Shown here one piece after another: positions 1-9,813 of a DNA stretch of 36,330 nucleotides. The position numbers were made by a program, and so were the translations under genes. The notes beneath the pieces are model-generated. The model saw nothing but the letters and a program-made list of their open reading frames with translations, was not told the DNA's origin and did no database searches. How positions within the stretch are numbered: position 1 is the stretch's first letter; every line of letters starts with the position of its first letter. The stretch comes from Pseudomonadota bacterium (GTDB lineage Bacteria; Pseudomonadota; Alphaproteobacteria; Sphingomonadales; SMXR01), in contig JADFJJ010000016.1 of NCBI GenBank assembly GCA_022566215.1, forward strand, positions 1 to 36,330. The letters are read 5' to 3'.

Positions 1-1
1 C

Positions 2-871
2 ATCATCAAACGAAACGGCGAACATCTTCTGGAAATCATCAACGACATTCTCGACATATCGAAAATCGAGGCCGGAAAGATCGAGATCGAGCGTATTCGC
101 TTCTCCCCCGTCGAACTGGTCACCGAAATCGCAAAGCTGATGCGCGTCCGAGCCGACGCGGCCGGGTTGGATCTGACGGTCCTGCACGAAGGCCCTCTAC
201 CCAAAACGATCGAATCGGATCCCACCCGACTACGGCAAATCCTGGTCAATCTGATCGGTAATGCGATCAAGTTCACCAAGGAAGGCTCGGTCGAAATCCG
301 CACGCGTTGCGTCCGCCGGGAAGGCGCGGAGCCGCAGCTCCAGTTCGACGTCACCGACACCGGAATCGGCATGACCGAGGAACACGTAAGAAAATTGTTC
401 CAGGCATTCTCCCAGGCGGACACATCCACAACACGCAAGTTCGGTGGGACCGGCCTAGGGCTCAGTATCAGCAAGAGATTGGCCGAGATGCTCGGCGGTG
501 ACGTCACCGTCGAGAGCAAGCTTGGCGAGGGAAGCATGTTCCGCGTCACGGTGACTGCCGGTCGGCTCGATGGCGTGAAGATGCTGCACGATCCGACATC
601 GGCCACGATCGTGCAGCCCGAAGACAACATGGCGGCGAAGGGCGACGCCGCCGGGCTCGATTGCCGGATCCTGCTGGCCGAGGATGGTAAGGACAATCAG
701 CGGCTCATCGTACACGTGCTAAAAAAGGCCGGCGCCGACGTCACCGTTGTGGAGAACGGGAAACTCGCCGTCGATGCCGCGCATCGACATATAGACCCGG
801 GCGGTGCCCTCCATGGTGAGGTCCTCGGGCAGGCCGAAGCGGTGGAGATTTTGATCGCTAACGTTGCCTGA
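2..871 (+). CDS. Hybrid histidine kinase, fragment (no 5' end, broken receiver domain)
   Basis: The frame is open from base 2, so the gene starts before the window. The first ~35 codons are the end of the HisKA dimerisation helix ([18 protein letters not shown]); the phospho-accepting His is off the window. A complete HATPase_c domain follows: N box [16 protein letters not shown]1 DTGIGM, F box [10 protein letters not shown]2 [10 protein letters not shown] receiver domain begins near base 660 ([15 protein letters not shown]) but is recognisable only to about base 781. The last ~30 codons to the TGA at 869-871 resemble no receiver sequence and run antisense to the neighbouring YhdP-like gene. 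The phospho-accepting Asp and the rest of the receiver are therefore absent. The kinase identity is secure; the 3' part is probably a join artefact or rearrangement scar, and a working protein cannot be assumed. Confidence 0.85.
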   Translation: MIKRNGEHLLEIINDILDISKIEAGKIEIERIRFSPVELVTEIAKLMRVRADAAGLDLTVLHEGPLPKTIESDPTRLRQILVNLIGNAIKFTKEGSVEIRTRCVRREGAEPQLQFDVTDTGIGMTEEHVRKLFQAFSQADTSTTRKFGGTGLGLSISKRLAEMLGGDVTVESKLGEGSMFRVTVTAGRLDGVKMLHDPTSATIVQPEDNMAAKGDAAGLDCRILLAEDGKDNQRLIVHVLKKAGADVTVVENGKLAVDAAHRHIDPGGALHGEVLGQAEAVEILIANVA

Positions 872-2728
872 AATCTCAATCCGGGTGGAATAGGCCTCGG
901 TCTCGCTGGGGATAAAATCCTGGGTCCAGTAAAAATCAAACGGCGCCCCGCGCAACAGGCCGGTGCCGTTACCCACCAGCCCCGAGGGGGTCACCGTCAT
1001 GGTTATGGTCCCTTCGGTCAGGCCGCCCTCTGAAATCAGCTCCGGCACCGCGGCGTCATAGATGGTCGCCTCGATGGTATAATCCTCCTCGTCCACCGGA
1101 GCCCCCTGGTAGAGCGGCACCCGAAGGCGCGCCACCCCTGAAACCCGGCCGAAATAATCCCCCGGATCCAGACCGTGCTTGGAAAATACCCGGAGCGGCT
1201 CCTGATCCACCAGCCTCAGGATCCGCTGCAGGTCCCCCTCCAGCCGGATGGTGGCGAAACCCATCTGCTGCCCCTTGATGGTCAGGTCTTCAATCTCAAA
1301 GAAAATATCGGTTATCGGGAGGCCATATACTTCTCCCCGGTGGACGGCGGCGGTCAGGCGGTTGCCGTTGATGGTCAGGGTGCCAAAAACATTTTCCAAT
1401 GGCGACATCGGCCTCAGGAAATGGATCTCGCCATCGGCGAAATCCATGGTGACGTTCATGGCCTGGTCGGGCAATGGCCGGGTTTCCCAAATCTCAGGGG
1501 TAAAAGCCACCTCTGCTTCGAGATTATTGAGGGTTCCACTGGTTACATTCTGCTCCAGCCAGACCCGTCCGCCCGAATGCGGAACCGGCGGCCACAACTT
1601 GAGCAGGGTTGAGATTTTCAGGTTATCCGCGCGGAAATGCATCCGCACCGCGGGAACCGGCTGGTCCGCCTCAAATTCCAGAAACCCGTCGCCCTCGATA
1701 ATCGCCTGGTCGACGGAGAGGCGAATCAGGTCAATGCTGACCAGGTTTTCAGCCGGGTCAAGGACGCCCTTTAAAATCATATCCTCGAACGCCGCCGGGC
1801 TCGGGTGAAACGGTTCATAAAAGATCGTGCCGGGGCCGCCGCCGATATCAAAAGCCACCAGGCTGATGCCGCCGCCGGCGTTCTGCCAGAAAGAAACCGA
1901 CCCGTAGAGCGGCATGTTGATGGCCTGGAAAACGCCCTCAAGCCCCACTTCTTCGGCCAGCCGCGCCGGGTTCAGCCCCTCGACCTCCAGATCGGTCCGG
2001 GTTTGCCCTTCCGCGGTGTTGCCGGAGCGCAGGTTGACGCGAATCTCCTCACCCTCGGAGACCAGGCTCATTCCGGCGTTCAGGGACAACCCAAGCGGGG
2101 TCCTGATCAGCGACAGGCTGGCATCCGGCATAATCCAGACCACGCCCGAGGCTTTTTCCTTCAGGGTTACGGTGGTATTGCGGATATTGACCACCTTAAG
2201 CGCCCTTAAGGGGCTATCCTCCCCCTCCCCTTCGAGCAGGGCTTCCATAAACCTGATGGCCGCCGGCCGCTCATCTTCCTCCGGCTCTTCCTGCTCCTCA
2301 TCGGTTGGGGAAAACAGTTGCTCGATCTTTTTTTCAAAGTCTTTAGCGGACCACAGAAACGTCAATTCGGCGCCGTAAATATCAACCCGCTCGGGAATAA
2401 AATTCCCGACCAACAGGTTGAGACCGTCAAAATCAACAACCAGGCTTGAAAAGGCGGCGATGGTCTCACCCCCGGCCTGGGTCAGTCTGGCGTTATCAAG
2501 ACTAAACTCCAGGGCCATGTTGTCCATATTCCAGGAGAGATAGACCCCGTCAAAATCCAGGTTTTTGCCCGGAAAAGCCGCTTCGAACGGCTCCTTGATG
2601 GTCTCCCCCAGAAAACTGACCGGGGTCGGGCCGTAGGCCAGGCGGATAAAAATCAGGCCGAATATGACCGCCGCGGCGATCAAACAGCGGCTGCAGAAAC
2701 GGAAAAAGGATTTCAGATTTTTAACCAA
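719..2728 (-). CDS. YhdP/AsmA-like envelope protein, C-terminus missing
   Basis: This is a long minus-strand protein with one N-terminal membrane segment ([19 protein letters not shown]). The following [16 protein letters not shown] is typical of the DUF3971/YhdP branch of the AsmA-TamB superfamily, whose large periplasmic proteins affect lipid movement between the membranes. The frame is open to 2887, which would overlap glnE. I chose the TTG at 2728 because it lies just before the membrane helix and has AGGA upstream; GTG 2824 and ATG 2887 are alternatives. A TTGACA hexamer at 2848-2843 could be its -35 box. Family members usually exceed 1000 residues, while this frame gives 669 from the chosen start. 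Its last ~20 codons (719-781) are antisense to the kinase fragment, so the 3' end is probably lost at the junction near 781. Confidence 0.7.
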   Translation of the reverse strand: MVKNLKSFFRFCSRCLIAAAVIFGLIFIRLAYGPTPVSFLGETIKEPFEAAFPGKNLDFDGVYLSWNMDNMALEFSLDNARLTQAGGETIAAFSSLVVDFDGLNLLVGNFIPERVDIYGAELTFLWSAKDFEKKIEQLFSPTDEEQEEPEEDERPAAIRFMEALLEGEGEDSPLRALKVVNIRNTTVTLKEKASGVVWIMPDASLSLIRTPLGLSLNAGMSLVSEGEEIRVNLRSGNTAEGQTRTDLEVEGLNPARLAEEVGLEGVFQAINMPLYGSVSFWQNAGGGISLVAFDIGGGPGTIFYEPFHPSPAAFEDMILKGVLDPAENLVSIDLIRLSVDQAIIEGDGFLEFEADQPVPAVRMHFRADNLKISTLLKLWPPVPHSGGRVWLEQNVTSGTLNNLEAEVAFTPEIWETRPLPDQAMNVTMDFADGEIHFLRPMSPLENVFGTLTINGNRLTAAVHRGEVYGLPITDIFFEIEDLTIKGQQMGFATIRLEGDLQRILRLVDQEPLRVFSKHGLDPGDYFGRVSGVARLRVPLYQGAPVDEEDYTIEATIYDAAVPELISEGGLTEGTITMTVTPSGLVGNGTGLLRGAPFDFYWTQDFIPSETEAYSTRIEISGNVSDQNLHRFGLPEDLTMEGTARVYMSMRGIDGEFPVLHNGDVGAGLF

Positions 2729-2862
2729 ATGATCCTGCTTTATATCAATCTCAAGCCGGTATATTTCAATTCCATTGTCCGGCCCTAAAAAAGTTGCCTT
2801 GACCCGCTTGATGAGTTTAAGCACCTTAGCGGGGAAACACCCTGTCAACAAGGCACAACAGC

Positions 2863-5790
2863 ATGGCGTTCTGGTCGGAAAAAACACTTCCCAGGCCTCA
2901 TTTCCCCGAAACGGGGAATGAGACCCTGGAGGCTCTTGCCGGCCGCGCCCGGAAAAGCCACAGCAAACGCCTTCTAAAACTCTTAAAAGTGGGCGAAAAC
3001 AAGGCGCTGGTGATATCGCTGGCCGGCAATTCAGACTACCTGGCGCATCTGATGGTCAAAAATTCGTTGTTTATGGAAAAGCTGTTGACCAATCCTCCGG
3101 ACTCCCTGTTTGAAGGTTTGCTGGAAAAAACCGCGGGGAAATGCGCCAAGGCGAAAAGCCGGGCGGAGATTATGAAATATCTGCGCAAACTGAAGGGCAA
3201 TGCCGCCCTTCTGATCGCCGCCATGGATGTTTCCGGGGCCTGGAATTTGCAGCAGATTACCGGGGCGCTGTCCCGGCTGGCGGATCTTGCCCTGCAATTG
3301 TCGCTGGCGCACCTGTTGGCGGAGGCGATGAAAAAAGGCGACCTGCCGTGGCCCGCGGGGAAACCTGAGCAAGCCACCCCGCTGCTGATGCGGAATTGCG
3401 GTTTTGTGGTCCTGAGCCTTGGCAAACTGGGTTCCCGGGCGCTCAATTATTCCAGCGATATCGATCTGATTCTTTTATATGACCAGGCCAAGGTGGATTA
3501 CCGGGGCAAGCACACCGCGCGTCATTTTTTCGCCAAGCTGGCGCAGTCGCTGGTGACAATCATGCAGGAACGGACCGCGGACGGTTATGTCTTCCGGGTT
3601 GACCTGAGATTACGGCCGGACCCGGGCACCACCCCGCCGGCAGTCTCGTTTGCGGCGGCGGAAGTTTACTACCAAAGCATGGCGGAAACCTGGGAGAGGG
3701 CGGCCATGATCAAGGTCCGCATCAGCGCCGGGGACACGGCCGCGGGAGCGGACTTCCTGAACCGGATCCGGCATTTTGTCTGGCGCCGTCATATCGATTT
3801 TGCCGCGGTCCAGGATATTCACGCAATCAAGGACCGGATTCTCCGGCACTACGGCCACCGGAAAATTTCGCTCTATGGCCACAATATCAAGATTGGCGAG
3901 GGGGGTATCCGGTCGGTGGAGTTTTTCTGCCAGATCCACCAGTTGTTCGCCGGAGGGCGCAATACCAAGCTGCGCTCCCCGAATACCAGGGCGGCCCTGG
4001 CGGCGCTTAAGGAGGCCGGGATCATTGACCTGGTCGCCGCCAGCCAGTTGAGCGCGGCTTATGAATTTTTACGCACCCTGGAACACCGGCTGCAAATGAT
4101 TAATGACGAACAAACCCAAACTCTGCCCGAGACCGAAGAGGGCATGGCCCACCTGGCCACGTTTATGGGTTACAATGACCCGGAGGTTTTCAAAACCCGG
4201 GTGCTGGCGAATTTGAGCATTGTTAAACGGCACTATGACAATCTTCCCGGGGTTGACGAGGGGGCCGCCCTGCCCGCCTTCCTCAAGGACCGGGAGCTTC
4301 TGGAGCGACGGCTTTTTTCCTGGGGGTTCTCGGACGGCGCGGCGGATACCATCGCCAAATGGCGCCAGGGGACCTACAAGGCGCTGAAACACCCGCGGGC
4401 CAGGAAGATATTTGACTCCCTGCTGCCGGAATTGCTGGAAAATTTTTCCCGGGGCGCCAACCCGGACCAGATTTTGTCCCATTTCGATGATTTTTTATCA
4501 AAGCTGCCTTCGGGCGTTCAAATCCTTTCGCTGTTCCAGAACAATCCCTGGGTGTTCCAGCTGATCGGAAAAATTGTTACCACCGCCCCCTACCTGGCGG
4601 AGGAACTGGCGCGCCGGCCCGATCTTCTTGACTTCGTGCTGGACCCGACCTTTTTTGACCCGCCAGGCGGCAAAAAGGAACTGAAGATCAGTCTCCAAAC
4701 AGCCCTGGCTGATGCCCGGGACTATGAAGAAATCCTCGATGGCAGCCGCAAATGGCTGAATGAAATGCGCTTCCAGATTGGCATCCAATTGCTGGAGTCC
4801 TTGACCTCGATCAAGGAAGCGGGCCGCACCCGCGCCAATCTGGCCGAGGTCGTTCTGGACACCCTGCTGCCGGAGGTCAAAAAAGACTTTAAAAAAAGAA
4901 ATGGAACTGTCCCGGGCAGCCAGATGGCGGTCATCGCGCTCGGGTCGTTCGGCGGGCGGGAGCTGACACAAGGGTCCGATCTGGACCTGGTGCTGCTGTA
5001 CCAGGCGCCCCAGGATGCCCGCTCAAAAAGAGGCAAAGGCCTGCCCGCCAGCCAGTATTACATTCGCCTCGGCCAGCATTTCCTGACCGCGCTGTCGGCC
5101 TTGATGGGGTCGGGAAAGCTATACGATGTCGACCTCCGGCTCAGACCCTCGGGGCGCTGGGGCCCGCTGGTGGTGACGCTGCCGGCGTTTCTTGAGTACC
5201 AGAAAAGTTCGGCCTGGAGTTTCGAGCACATGGCCCTGACCCGGGCCCGGGTGGTTTTGGGCGGCGCCCGGTTCAAGGCTGAGATTGAAGTGGCGATCCG
5301 GGAAATCCTGACATTGAGGCGCACCCCCGCCAAACTGGCCCGGCAAATGGATGAGGTGCGCAGGAAATATTTTGAGGAAATGGGCAGCACCAACATCTGG
5401 TCGGTGCGCCAGGTCCGCGGAGGCCTGATCGATGCCGAATATGTCCTGCAGTTTCATCTGTTGCGGAACGGCCACAAGCATCCGGATATCTTCAACCCTG
5501 ATTTCGGCGAAGCCCTGAAAAACCTGGTCGGGATCAAGTCACTGACAAAAAATCAGGCCGGAATCCTTCTGGAAGCCCACGATTTTTTCCTGGAAATCCA
5601 TGGCCTGTTGCGCCTGTGCCATGCTGAAAACCCGACCGATGAGAGCTTGACCCGGTCGCTGAAATCGCTGATGGCTTCAGCCACCGGAATTTCTGGCGCC
5701 AAGAACATCTCAGCCGTCCTGAAAGAAACCCAAGCACAGGTTTATGCCCTTTATCAGCAGCACATTTCCCGCTATGTAAAAGAAGCATGA
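2863..5790 (+). CDS. glnE: Bifunctional glutamine synthetase adenylyltransferase/deadenylylase
   Basis: The 975-residue protein matches full-length GlnE, which adds AMP to and removes it from glutamine synthetase in response to PII state, so it tunes nitrogen assimilation in the cytoplasm. Both nucleotidyltransferase halves carry the signature. The N-terminal deadenylylase has LGSRALNYSSDIDLILLY near residues 188-205, and the C-terminal adenylylase has GSFGGRELTQGSDLDLVLLY near residues 693-712. Both pairs of metal-binding Asp are present. The linker and C-terminal helical domains are intact. The ATG at 2863 has AAGGCA about 8 nt upstream. It is divergent from the YhdP-like gene and followed after 24 nt by the peroxiredoxin gene, probably co-transcribed. 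Confidence 0.95.
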   Translation: MAFWSEKTLPRPHFPETGNETLEALAGRARKSHSKRLLKLLKVGENKALVISLAGNSDYLAHLMVKNSLFMEKLLTNPPDSLFEGLLEKTAGKCAKAKSRAEIMKYLRKLKGNAALLIAAMDVSGAWNLQQITGALSRLADLALQLSLAHLLAEAMKKGDLPWPAGKPEQATPLLMRNCGFVVLSLGKLGSRALNYSSDIDLILLYDQAKVDYRGKHTARHFFAKLAQSLVTIMQERTADGYVFRVDLRLRPDPGTTPPAVSFAAAEVYYQSMAETWERAAMIKVRISAGDTAAGADFLNRIRHFVWRRHIDFAAVQDIHAIKDRILRHYGHRKISLYGHNIKIGEGGIRSVEFFCQIHQLFAGGRNTKLRSPNTRAALAALKEAGIIDLVAASQLSAAYEFLRTLEHRLQMINDEQTQTLPETEEGMAHLATFMGYNDPEVFKTRVLANLSIVKRHYDNLPGVDEGAALPAFLKDRELLERRLFSWGFSDGAADTIAKWRQGTYKALKHPRARKIFDSLLPELLENFSRGANPDQILSHFDDFLSKLPSGVQILSLFQNNPWVFQLIGKIVTTAPYLAEELARRPDLLDFVLDPTFFDPPGGKKELKISLQTALADARDYEEILDGSRKWLNEMRFQIGIQLLESLTSIKEAGRTRANLAEVVLDTLLPEVKKDFKKRNGTVPGSQMAVIALGSFGGRELTQGSDLDLVLLYQAPQDARSKRGKGLPASQYYIRLGQHFLTALSALMGSGKLYDVDLRLRPSGRWGPLVVTLPAFLEYQKSSAWSFEHMALTRARVVLGGARFKAEIEVAIREILTLRRTPAKLARQMDEVRRKYFEEMGSTNIWSVRQVRGGLIDAEYVLQFHLLRNGHKHPDIFNPDFGEALKNLVGIKSLTKNQAGILLEAHDFFLEIHGLLRLCHAENPTDESLTRSLKSLMASATGISGAKNISAVLKETQAQVYALYQQHISRYVKEA

Positions 5791-5814
5791 TTTTGGATTA
5801 AAGGGAGAGAATTA

Positions 5815-6279
5815 ATGGCTTTATCCGTGGGTGATACCGCGCCCGGCTTTACCCTTCCCGCCGATGGCGGGGAAACCTTGAGCTTGTCCGATTTCAAGGG
5901 CAAGGCGGTGGTGCTTTATTTTTACCCCAGGGACATGACCCCGGGGTGCACTATCGAGGCCAACGATTTCACCGCCCTGGCGGATGAGTTCAGGAAAATC
6001 AATACAATTGTCGTTGGGGTCTCCAAAGACAGTCCTGAACGTCATGATAAATTCTGTGACAAACATGGCCTGAAGATCCGTCTGGTTTCGGATCAGGACG
6101 GAACGTTGTGCGATGCCTACAGAATCTGGAAGCAAAAAAGTCTTTACGGGCGTACCTTTATGGGAATTGAACGCACTACTTTTTTGATCGATAAAGCGGG
6201 AAAGATCCGGGAAATCTGGCGTAAGGTAAAGGTCAAGGGCCACGCCGCCGAAGTTCTTGAAAAAGTGAAGGCCCTGTAG
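5815..6279 (+). CDS. bcp: Thioredoxin-dependent peroxiredoxin (BCP/PrxQ)
   Basis: A 154-residue thiol peroxidase that reduces hydroperoxides in the cytoplasm using thioredoxin. The active site FYPRDMTPGCTIEA places the peroxidatic Cys at residue 45. The resolving Cys found five residues later in E. coli Bcp is replaced by Asn50. Instead Cys81 (KFCDKHGL) sits 36 residues downstream, the spacing known in PrxQ proteins whose resolving Cys is in helix alpha-3. The enzyme is therefore probably an atypical 2-Cys type; the pairing is inferred. A strong ribosome site (AAAGGGAGAG) precedes the ATG, 24 nt after glnE. Confidence 0.93.
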   Translation: MALSVGDTAPGFTLPADGGETLSLSDFKGKAVVLYFYPRDMTPGCTIEANDFTALADEFRKINTIVVGVSKDSPERHDKFCDKHGLKIRLVSDQDGTLCDAYRIWKQKSLYGRTFMGIERTTFLIDKAGKIREIWRKVKVKGHAAEVLEKVKAL

Positions 6280-6396
6280 GGCCCCGGCAATCAATATCTA
6301 GTGGCTTTTCTTAAGGGCGGTAATGCGCTACAAAATTCGTTGTCCATGAGTCGGAAGGCTAGCAACGACGTAAAAACATCAGGGGTTTTGTGTTTC

Positions 6397-7701
6397 ATGT
6401 CTGAAACGGGGGATCGATCCAGCCAGAACTGGCGCCAGAAGTGGTTTCCGGACCGCCAGATATACCTGCGCACCCAAGGAAAAGTGCGCTTTTTCGCCCT
6501 GCCTTCAAAAGCGCAGGTAACGGGTGCTGTCCTTCTTACCGCGCTCGCCGGCTGGGTTATATTTGCCAGCGCAAAGGTTCTGCTCCGTGACGTCATTATC
6601 GAAGCCAAGAACCAGCAGATCGAAACCCTGGACAGCCAAACCGCGAACCAGGCCGGGGAAATCGAGCGTCTGCAGGGAACCCTCATGGATAAAACCAGGG
6701 CGCTCGAGGAGCGCACGGATTATCTGCTGGGACTGATGGAACAGGATCCCACCGGTGAATTATCGAAGGGATTGGAAAGCGCCTCTCCCCCAGAGCAGGA
6801 AGAGACCGATGCTGAAAACCAAACCTCCGCCCTGACCCCGGCCAGCCGGAAGGACGGAAGCGGCCTGATGCGGGTCTTTTTCAGCCGGGCCGAAGCCTCT
6901 TTTACGGAGCCCGGCCGTTTTACGGGAGCCGAGTTTGAAACCCTTATCCAGGCCCGTTTCGATGTGATAGCCGGCCACCAGGACAGCGCCGCGGCGACCC
7001 TGGTATATTTCGCCGAGCAGAAAATCCTCGAATTCGATGACATGCTTTCGCCCTTCAAAATCAAGGCCGGAGACCTGGCCAGGGCCTCAACGATCGATTT
7101 GTCGGCGCTCGGCCAGGGCGGTCCCTACCTGCCTGATCCGGCCAGCGGAGATAAAATGTTTTCTGATCTTCCCGAGTTTGCCCCGGCCCTACCCTACCCG
7201 GACCTGCATGAGCGCTGGAGCGACCTGTTGAAGGTCTATTCCGGCTTGCAAAGCGTTCCGTTGCTGTATCCGGTGAAGGATTTTTATCAATCCAGCCGCT
7301 TTGGCCGGCGCATCGATCCGATTACCAAAAAGCCTGGCTGGCACCCCGGTGTCGACCTGGCCGGATGGCCCGGAACCGAGATCTTTTCCCCCACCGCCGG
7401 GGTGGTCACCAAGGCCGGGGTGTGGGGCAATTACGGCAATATGGTCGAGGTCGATCACGGCAATGGTTTTAAGACCCGTTATGCCCATTTACGAAAAATT
7501 AAGGTGCAACGTGGTCAAAAAGTGTCTATGGGTGATGTGCTGGGTGAAATGGGCTGTTCCGGACGCTGTGTATCAACCCATTTGCATTATGAAGTATATT
7601 TTAATAATAACCTAAGAAACCCCCAGCCATTTATGGAGCCAGAAGAAGATGTTCAACAAACCAAAAGAGAAGCACCCTCAAGTTATGGGAAAGGAAAATA
7701 G
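6397..7701 (+). CDS. M23 family cell-wall endopeptidase (membrane-anchored, coiled coil)
   Basis: A 434-residue predicted periplasmic peptidoglycan hydrolase. After a basic N-terminus there is one membrane helix (about residues 40-60), then a probable coiled coil (about 65-105), a variable linker and a C-terminal LytM/M23 domain. Zinc ligands are visible: H316 and D320 in GWHPGVDLAG, and H395 and H397 in THLHYEV. All are intact, so it should be an active DD-endopeptidase rather than a degenerate activator. The frame is open from a GTG at 6301, but ATG 6397 with AGGGG about 11 nt upstream gives the normal N-terminus. The last 53 nt overlap the bactofilin start. Paired M23 peptidase and bactofilin genes are a recurrent arrangement in Proteobacteria and imply joint action in localised wall remodelling. 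Confidence 0.9.
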   Translation: MSETGDRSSQNWRQKWFPDRQIYLRTQGKVRFFALPSKAQVTGAVLLTALAGWVIFASAKVLLRDVIIEAKNQQIETLDSQTANQAGEIERLQGTLMDKTRALEERTDYLLGLMEQDPTGELSKGLESASPPEQEETDAENQTSALTPASRKDGSGLMRVFFSRAEASFTEPGRFTGAEFETLIQARFDVIAGHQDSAAATLVYFAEQKILEFDDMLSPFKIKAGDLARASTIDLSALGQGGPYLPDPASGDKMFSDLPEFAPALPYPDLHERWSDLLKVYSGLQSVPLLYPVKDFYQSSRFGRRIDPITKKPGWHPGVDLAGWPGTEIFSPTAGVVTKAGVWGNYGNMVEVDHGNGFKTRYAHLRKIKVQRGQKVSMGDVLGEMGCSGRCVSTHLHYEVYFNNNLRNPQPFMEPEEDVQQTKREAPSSYGKGK

Positions 7702-8140
7702 ACCCATGCGTCCCAGCGGATCATCGGTTCCCTCAATCATCGGCTCGGACATCCGGGTGGTTGGAAATATTACCACCCCCGGTGAAATTCAGCTGGACGG
7801 CGTGGTCGAAGGCGATTTGGTGTGCGGCTCCCTGACGATTGGCGAACATGGCCTGGTGACCGGGACGGTCAAGGCCGACACCCTGTACTTGCGCGGCAGC
7901 ATCGAGGGCAAACTGCGCGCCAAAACGGTTCATTTTGAGAGCACCGCCAGGGTCAAGGGTGACGTTACCTACGAGACCATGACCATGGAGGCCGGGGTTC
8001 AGGTGGAAGGCAAGCTGATCCCGATGAACAAGACCGGTATCGTGGCGGGCAAACCGCTCACGGTCAAAGTCAGCGGCAGCAAACCGATTCCCGGCCCGGC
8101 CAAGGGAAATGGCCATCCGGAAGGAAAACCCCTGCTGTAA
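7649..8140 (+). CDS. Bactofilin (polymer-forming cytoskeletal protein)
   Basis: A 163-residue bactofilin. The central ~100 residues show the right-handed beta-helix repeat pattern (GEIQLDGVVEGDLVCGSLTI, then GTVKADTLYLRGSIEGKLRA and KGDVTYETMTMEAGVQVEG). Pro/Gly/Lys-rich disordered ends flank it. Bactofilins form nucleotide-free filaments on the inner membrane and position wall enzymes. ATG 7649 gives MFNKPKEK, which resembles the MFSK-type membrane-targeting N-terminus of alphaproteobacterial bactofilins; this supports the long start despite its 53-nt overlap with the M23 gene. ATG 7706, just after the M23 stop and preceded by AAAGGA, is an alternative start that would lose that motif. Confidence 0.93.
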   Translation: MFNKPKEKHPQVMGKENRPMRPSGSSVPSIIGSDIRVVGNITTPGEIQLDGVVEGDLVCGSLTIGEHGLVTGTVKADTLYLRGSIEGKLRAKTVHFESTARVKGDVTYETMTMEAGVQVEGKLIPMNKTGIVAGKPLTVKVSGSKPIPGPAKGNGHPEGKPLL

Positions 8141-8256
8141 AACCGGTTCGCTTGGTAGCCCGGGATTTTTCAGTGGTTCACTGACTCCTTTTTGCCTTTA
8201 ACGCTGCTTTTGTTAGGCTGGCCCCATAAAATGATAAACAGCGGGGTTTCGTTAAA

Positions 8257-9630
8257 ATGACAACACGACGCGGTTTTTTGATCGGGGCCGGAGCGACCGC
8301 CCTGGCTTTGTCGGGACTACTATATTTCATAAAACGGCATGAATGGGGAAGAGCGCCCATAAGCGGGACGATCCCGGGGTTTGGACCCCTGGCGCCCGAT
8401 CCGGGCGAAGTTATCGATCTGCCGGAGGGCTTTTCCTATTCGATCGTCTCGCGCGCCGGCGATATCATGATTGACGGCCTGCCAACCCCGGGACGCCAGG
8501 ACGGGATGGCGTGTTTCCCCCATACGGAAGACGAAGTTCTTCTGGTGTGCAACCACGAACTGGGGGATTGGCCAGACGCCCGCGAGGTCAGCCCTTTTGG
8601 GCCGGGTGATAAGCTGTTTCACCTGGTCCACGAGGATAAGGTATATGACCATGGCCTGCCAGACGCCCGCGTAATCGGCGGCACTACGACAATGCTTTAT
8701 AATGTCAAAGAAGGGCGCCTTGTGCACCAGTTTCTGAGCCTGGCCGGCACCCAGGTCAATTGCGCCGGCGGCTTGACACCGTGGGGAAGCTGGCTTAGTT
8801 GCGAAGAATTTTTTGACGGCCCGCGGGGAGCCATGCAACAGCGCCACGGGTATGTGTTCGAGGTCCCGGCCAGCGCAACACCGGGTCTGGTTGAGCCCAT
8901 CCCGTTGAAGGACATGGGCCGGTTTGTCCACGAGGCCGCCTGTGTCGACCACAAAACCGGGATTGTTTACATGACCCAGGATGCTGTGGAATCGTGTCTC
9001 TACCGGTTTATCCCGGACCAGCCCAGCAACCTGAAAGCGGGCGGCGCGTTGGAAGCCCTTGTCATTAAAGACCGCCCCTCGGCCAGGACTGACAATCATC
9101 GCCGTTGGGGCGGTGATACAATCCCGGAAAACCAACCCTTGAAAGTCTCATGGATCCCGCTGGAGAATGTCGATTACGACGAAAATGACCTGGCCGAGCG
9201 GGCGATCGCCTTGGGCGCCGCCAATTTCAGCCGCGGCGAGGGTATGTGGTTTGGTAGTGATGAGTTTTATTTCTCCTCCACCGACGGCGGGCCGGAACGC
9301 AAGGGACAGGTTTGGCGCTTTGATACCAGGGCGGAGACGCTTGAGTTATTCATTCAGCCCGGAAATGCCGCCCTGATGGAGAATTTGGACAACCTGACCA
9401 TTGCCCCCTGGGGTGATTTGATAATTTGCGAGGACGGGCCGATACCCAACTACCTGCGCGGCATTACCCCCGAGGGGGAAATCTACAACATCGCTAGAGG
9501 CGATTATTACCGGAGTGAATTTGCCGGCGCCTGTTTTTCACCCGATGGCCGGGTCCTGTTCGTTAATCTGCAGGACGCCCACATGACGCTGGCGATCACC
9601 GGTCCGTGGAGACGCTTGCAAAACACCTGA
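8257..9630 (+). CDS. Tat-exported DUF839 (PhoX-like) protein
   Basis: A 457-residue protein with a twin-arginine signal at its start (TTRRGFLIGAGATALALSG) and a beta-propeller-like DUF839 body. Recognisable family segments are LPEGFSYSIVSRAGD, VCNHEL, GGTTTMLYN, CAGGLTPWGSWLSCEE and VHEAACVDHKTGIVYMTQD near residue 230. DUF839 includes the calcium/iron-dependent alkaline phosphatase PhoX, but most members of this size are of unknown substrate, so a phosphatase role is only possible. Tat export implies folding, perhaps with metal, before reaching the periplasm. It stands alone, 116 nt after the bactofilin gene and followed by repeats. Confidence 0.85.
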   Translation: MTTRRGFLIGAGATALALSGLLYFIKRHEWGRAPISGTIPGFGPLAPDPGEVIDLPEGFSYSIVSRAGDIMIDGLPTPGRQDGMACFPHTEDEVLLVCNHELGDWPDAREVSPFGPGDKLFHLVHEDKVYDHGLPDARVIGGTTTMLYNVKEGRLVHQFLSLAGTQVNCAGGLTPWGSWLSCEEFFDGPRGAMQQRHGYVFEVPASATPGLVEPIPLKDMGRFVHEAACVDHKTGIVYMTQDAVESCLYRFIPDQPSNLKAGGALEALVIKDRPSARTDNHRRWGGDTIPENQPLKVSWIPLENVDYDENDLAERAIALGAANFSRGEGMWFGSDEFYFSSTDGGPERKGQVWRFDTRAETLELFIQPGNAALMENLDNLTIAPWGDLIICEDGPIPNYLRGITPEGEIYNIARGDYYRSEFAGACFSPDGRVLFVNLQDAHMTLAITGPWRRLQNT

Positions 9631-9638
9631 CTAAATTA

Positions 9639-9673
9639 TGTCATACCGGCCTAGGCCGGTATCCGGCATGACA
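9639..9673. repeat. Palindromic intergenic repeat (GTCAT...ATGAC family)
   Basis: The core at 9643-9662 is a perfect 20-bp palindrome (ATACCGGCCTAGGCCGGTAT). It is framed by TGTCAT on the left and CATGACA on the right. A second, decayed half (TGTCATGCCGGCGAAGGC) lies at about 9821-9838, so this is a dispersed repeat family. It immediately follows the DUF839 gene and could act as a transcript-end hairpin; no T-run follows. Confidence 0.75.
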
Positions 9674-9708
9674 AGTTGTTTGTTTCCTTAGCCTCTTTTT
9701 TATTTATC

Positions 9709-9813
9709 ACCCTCACCCTATCCCTCTCCCATCAAGGGAGAGGGGATAATGCCAGAGCCCTCTTTAAAAGTCCTCTCCCCTTTGTGGGAGAGGATTTAGG
9801 TGAGGGGGTGGTT
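9709..9813. repeat. Composite inverted repeat, CCCTCACCC / CTCTCCC type
   Basis: About 105 bp made of two hairpins. Outer arms CCTCACCCTATCCCTCTCCC and GGGAGAGGATTTAGGTGAGG pair imperfectly across the unit. Each half also folds by itself (CCCTCTCCCATCAAGGGAGAGGG, and CCTCTCCCCTTTGTGGGAGAGG). A near-identical 35-40 nt stretch is present inverted at about 25713-25752, so this is a dispersed element of the REP-like class. It lies between the converging DUF839 and prfB genes. Confidence 0.8.
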
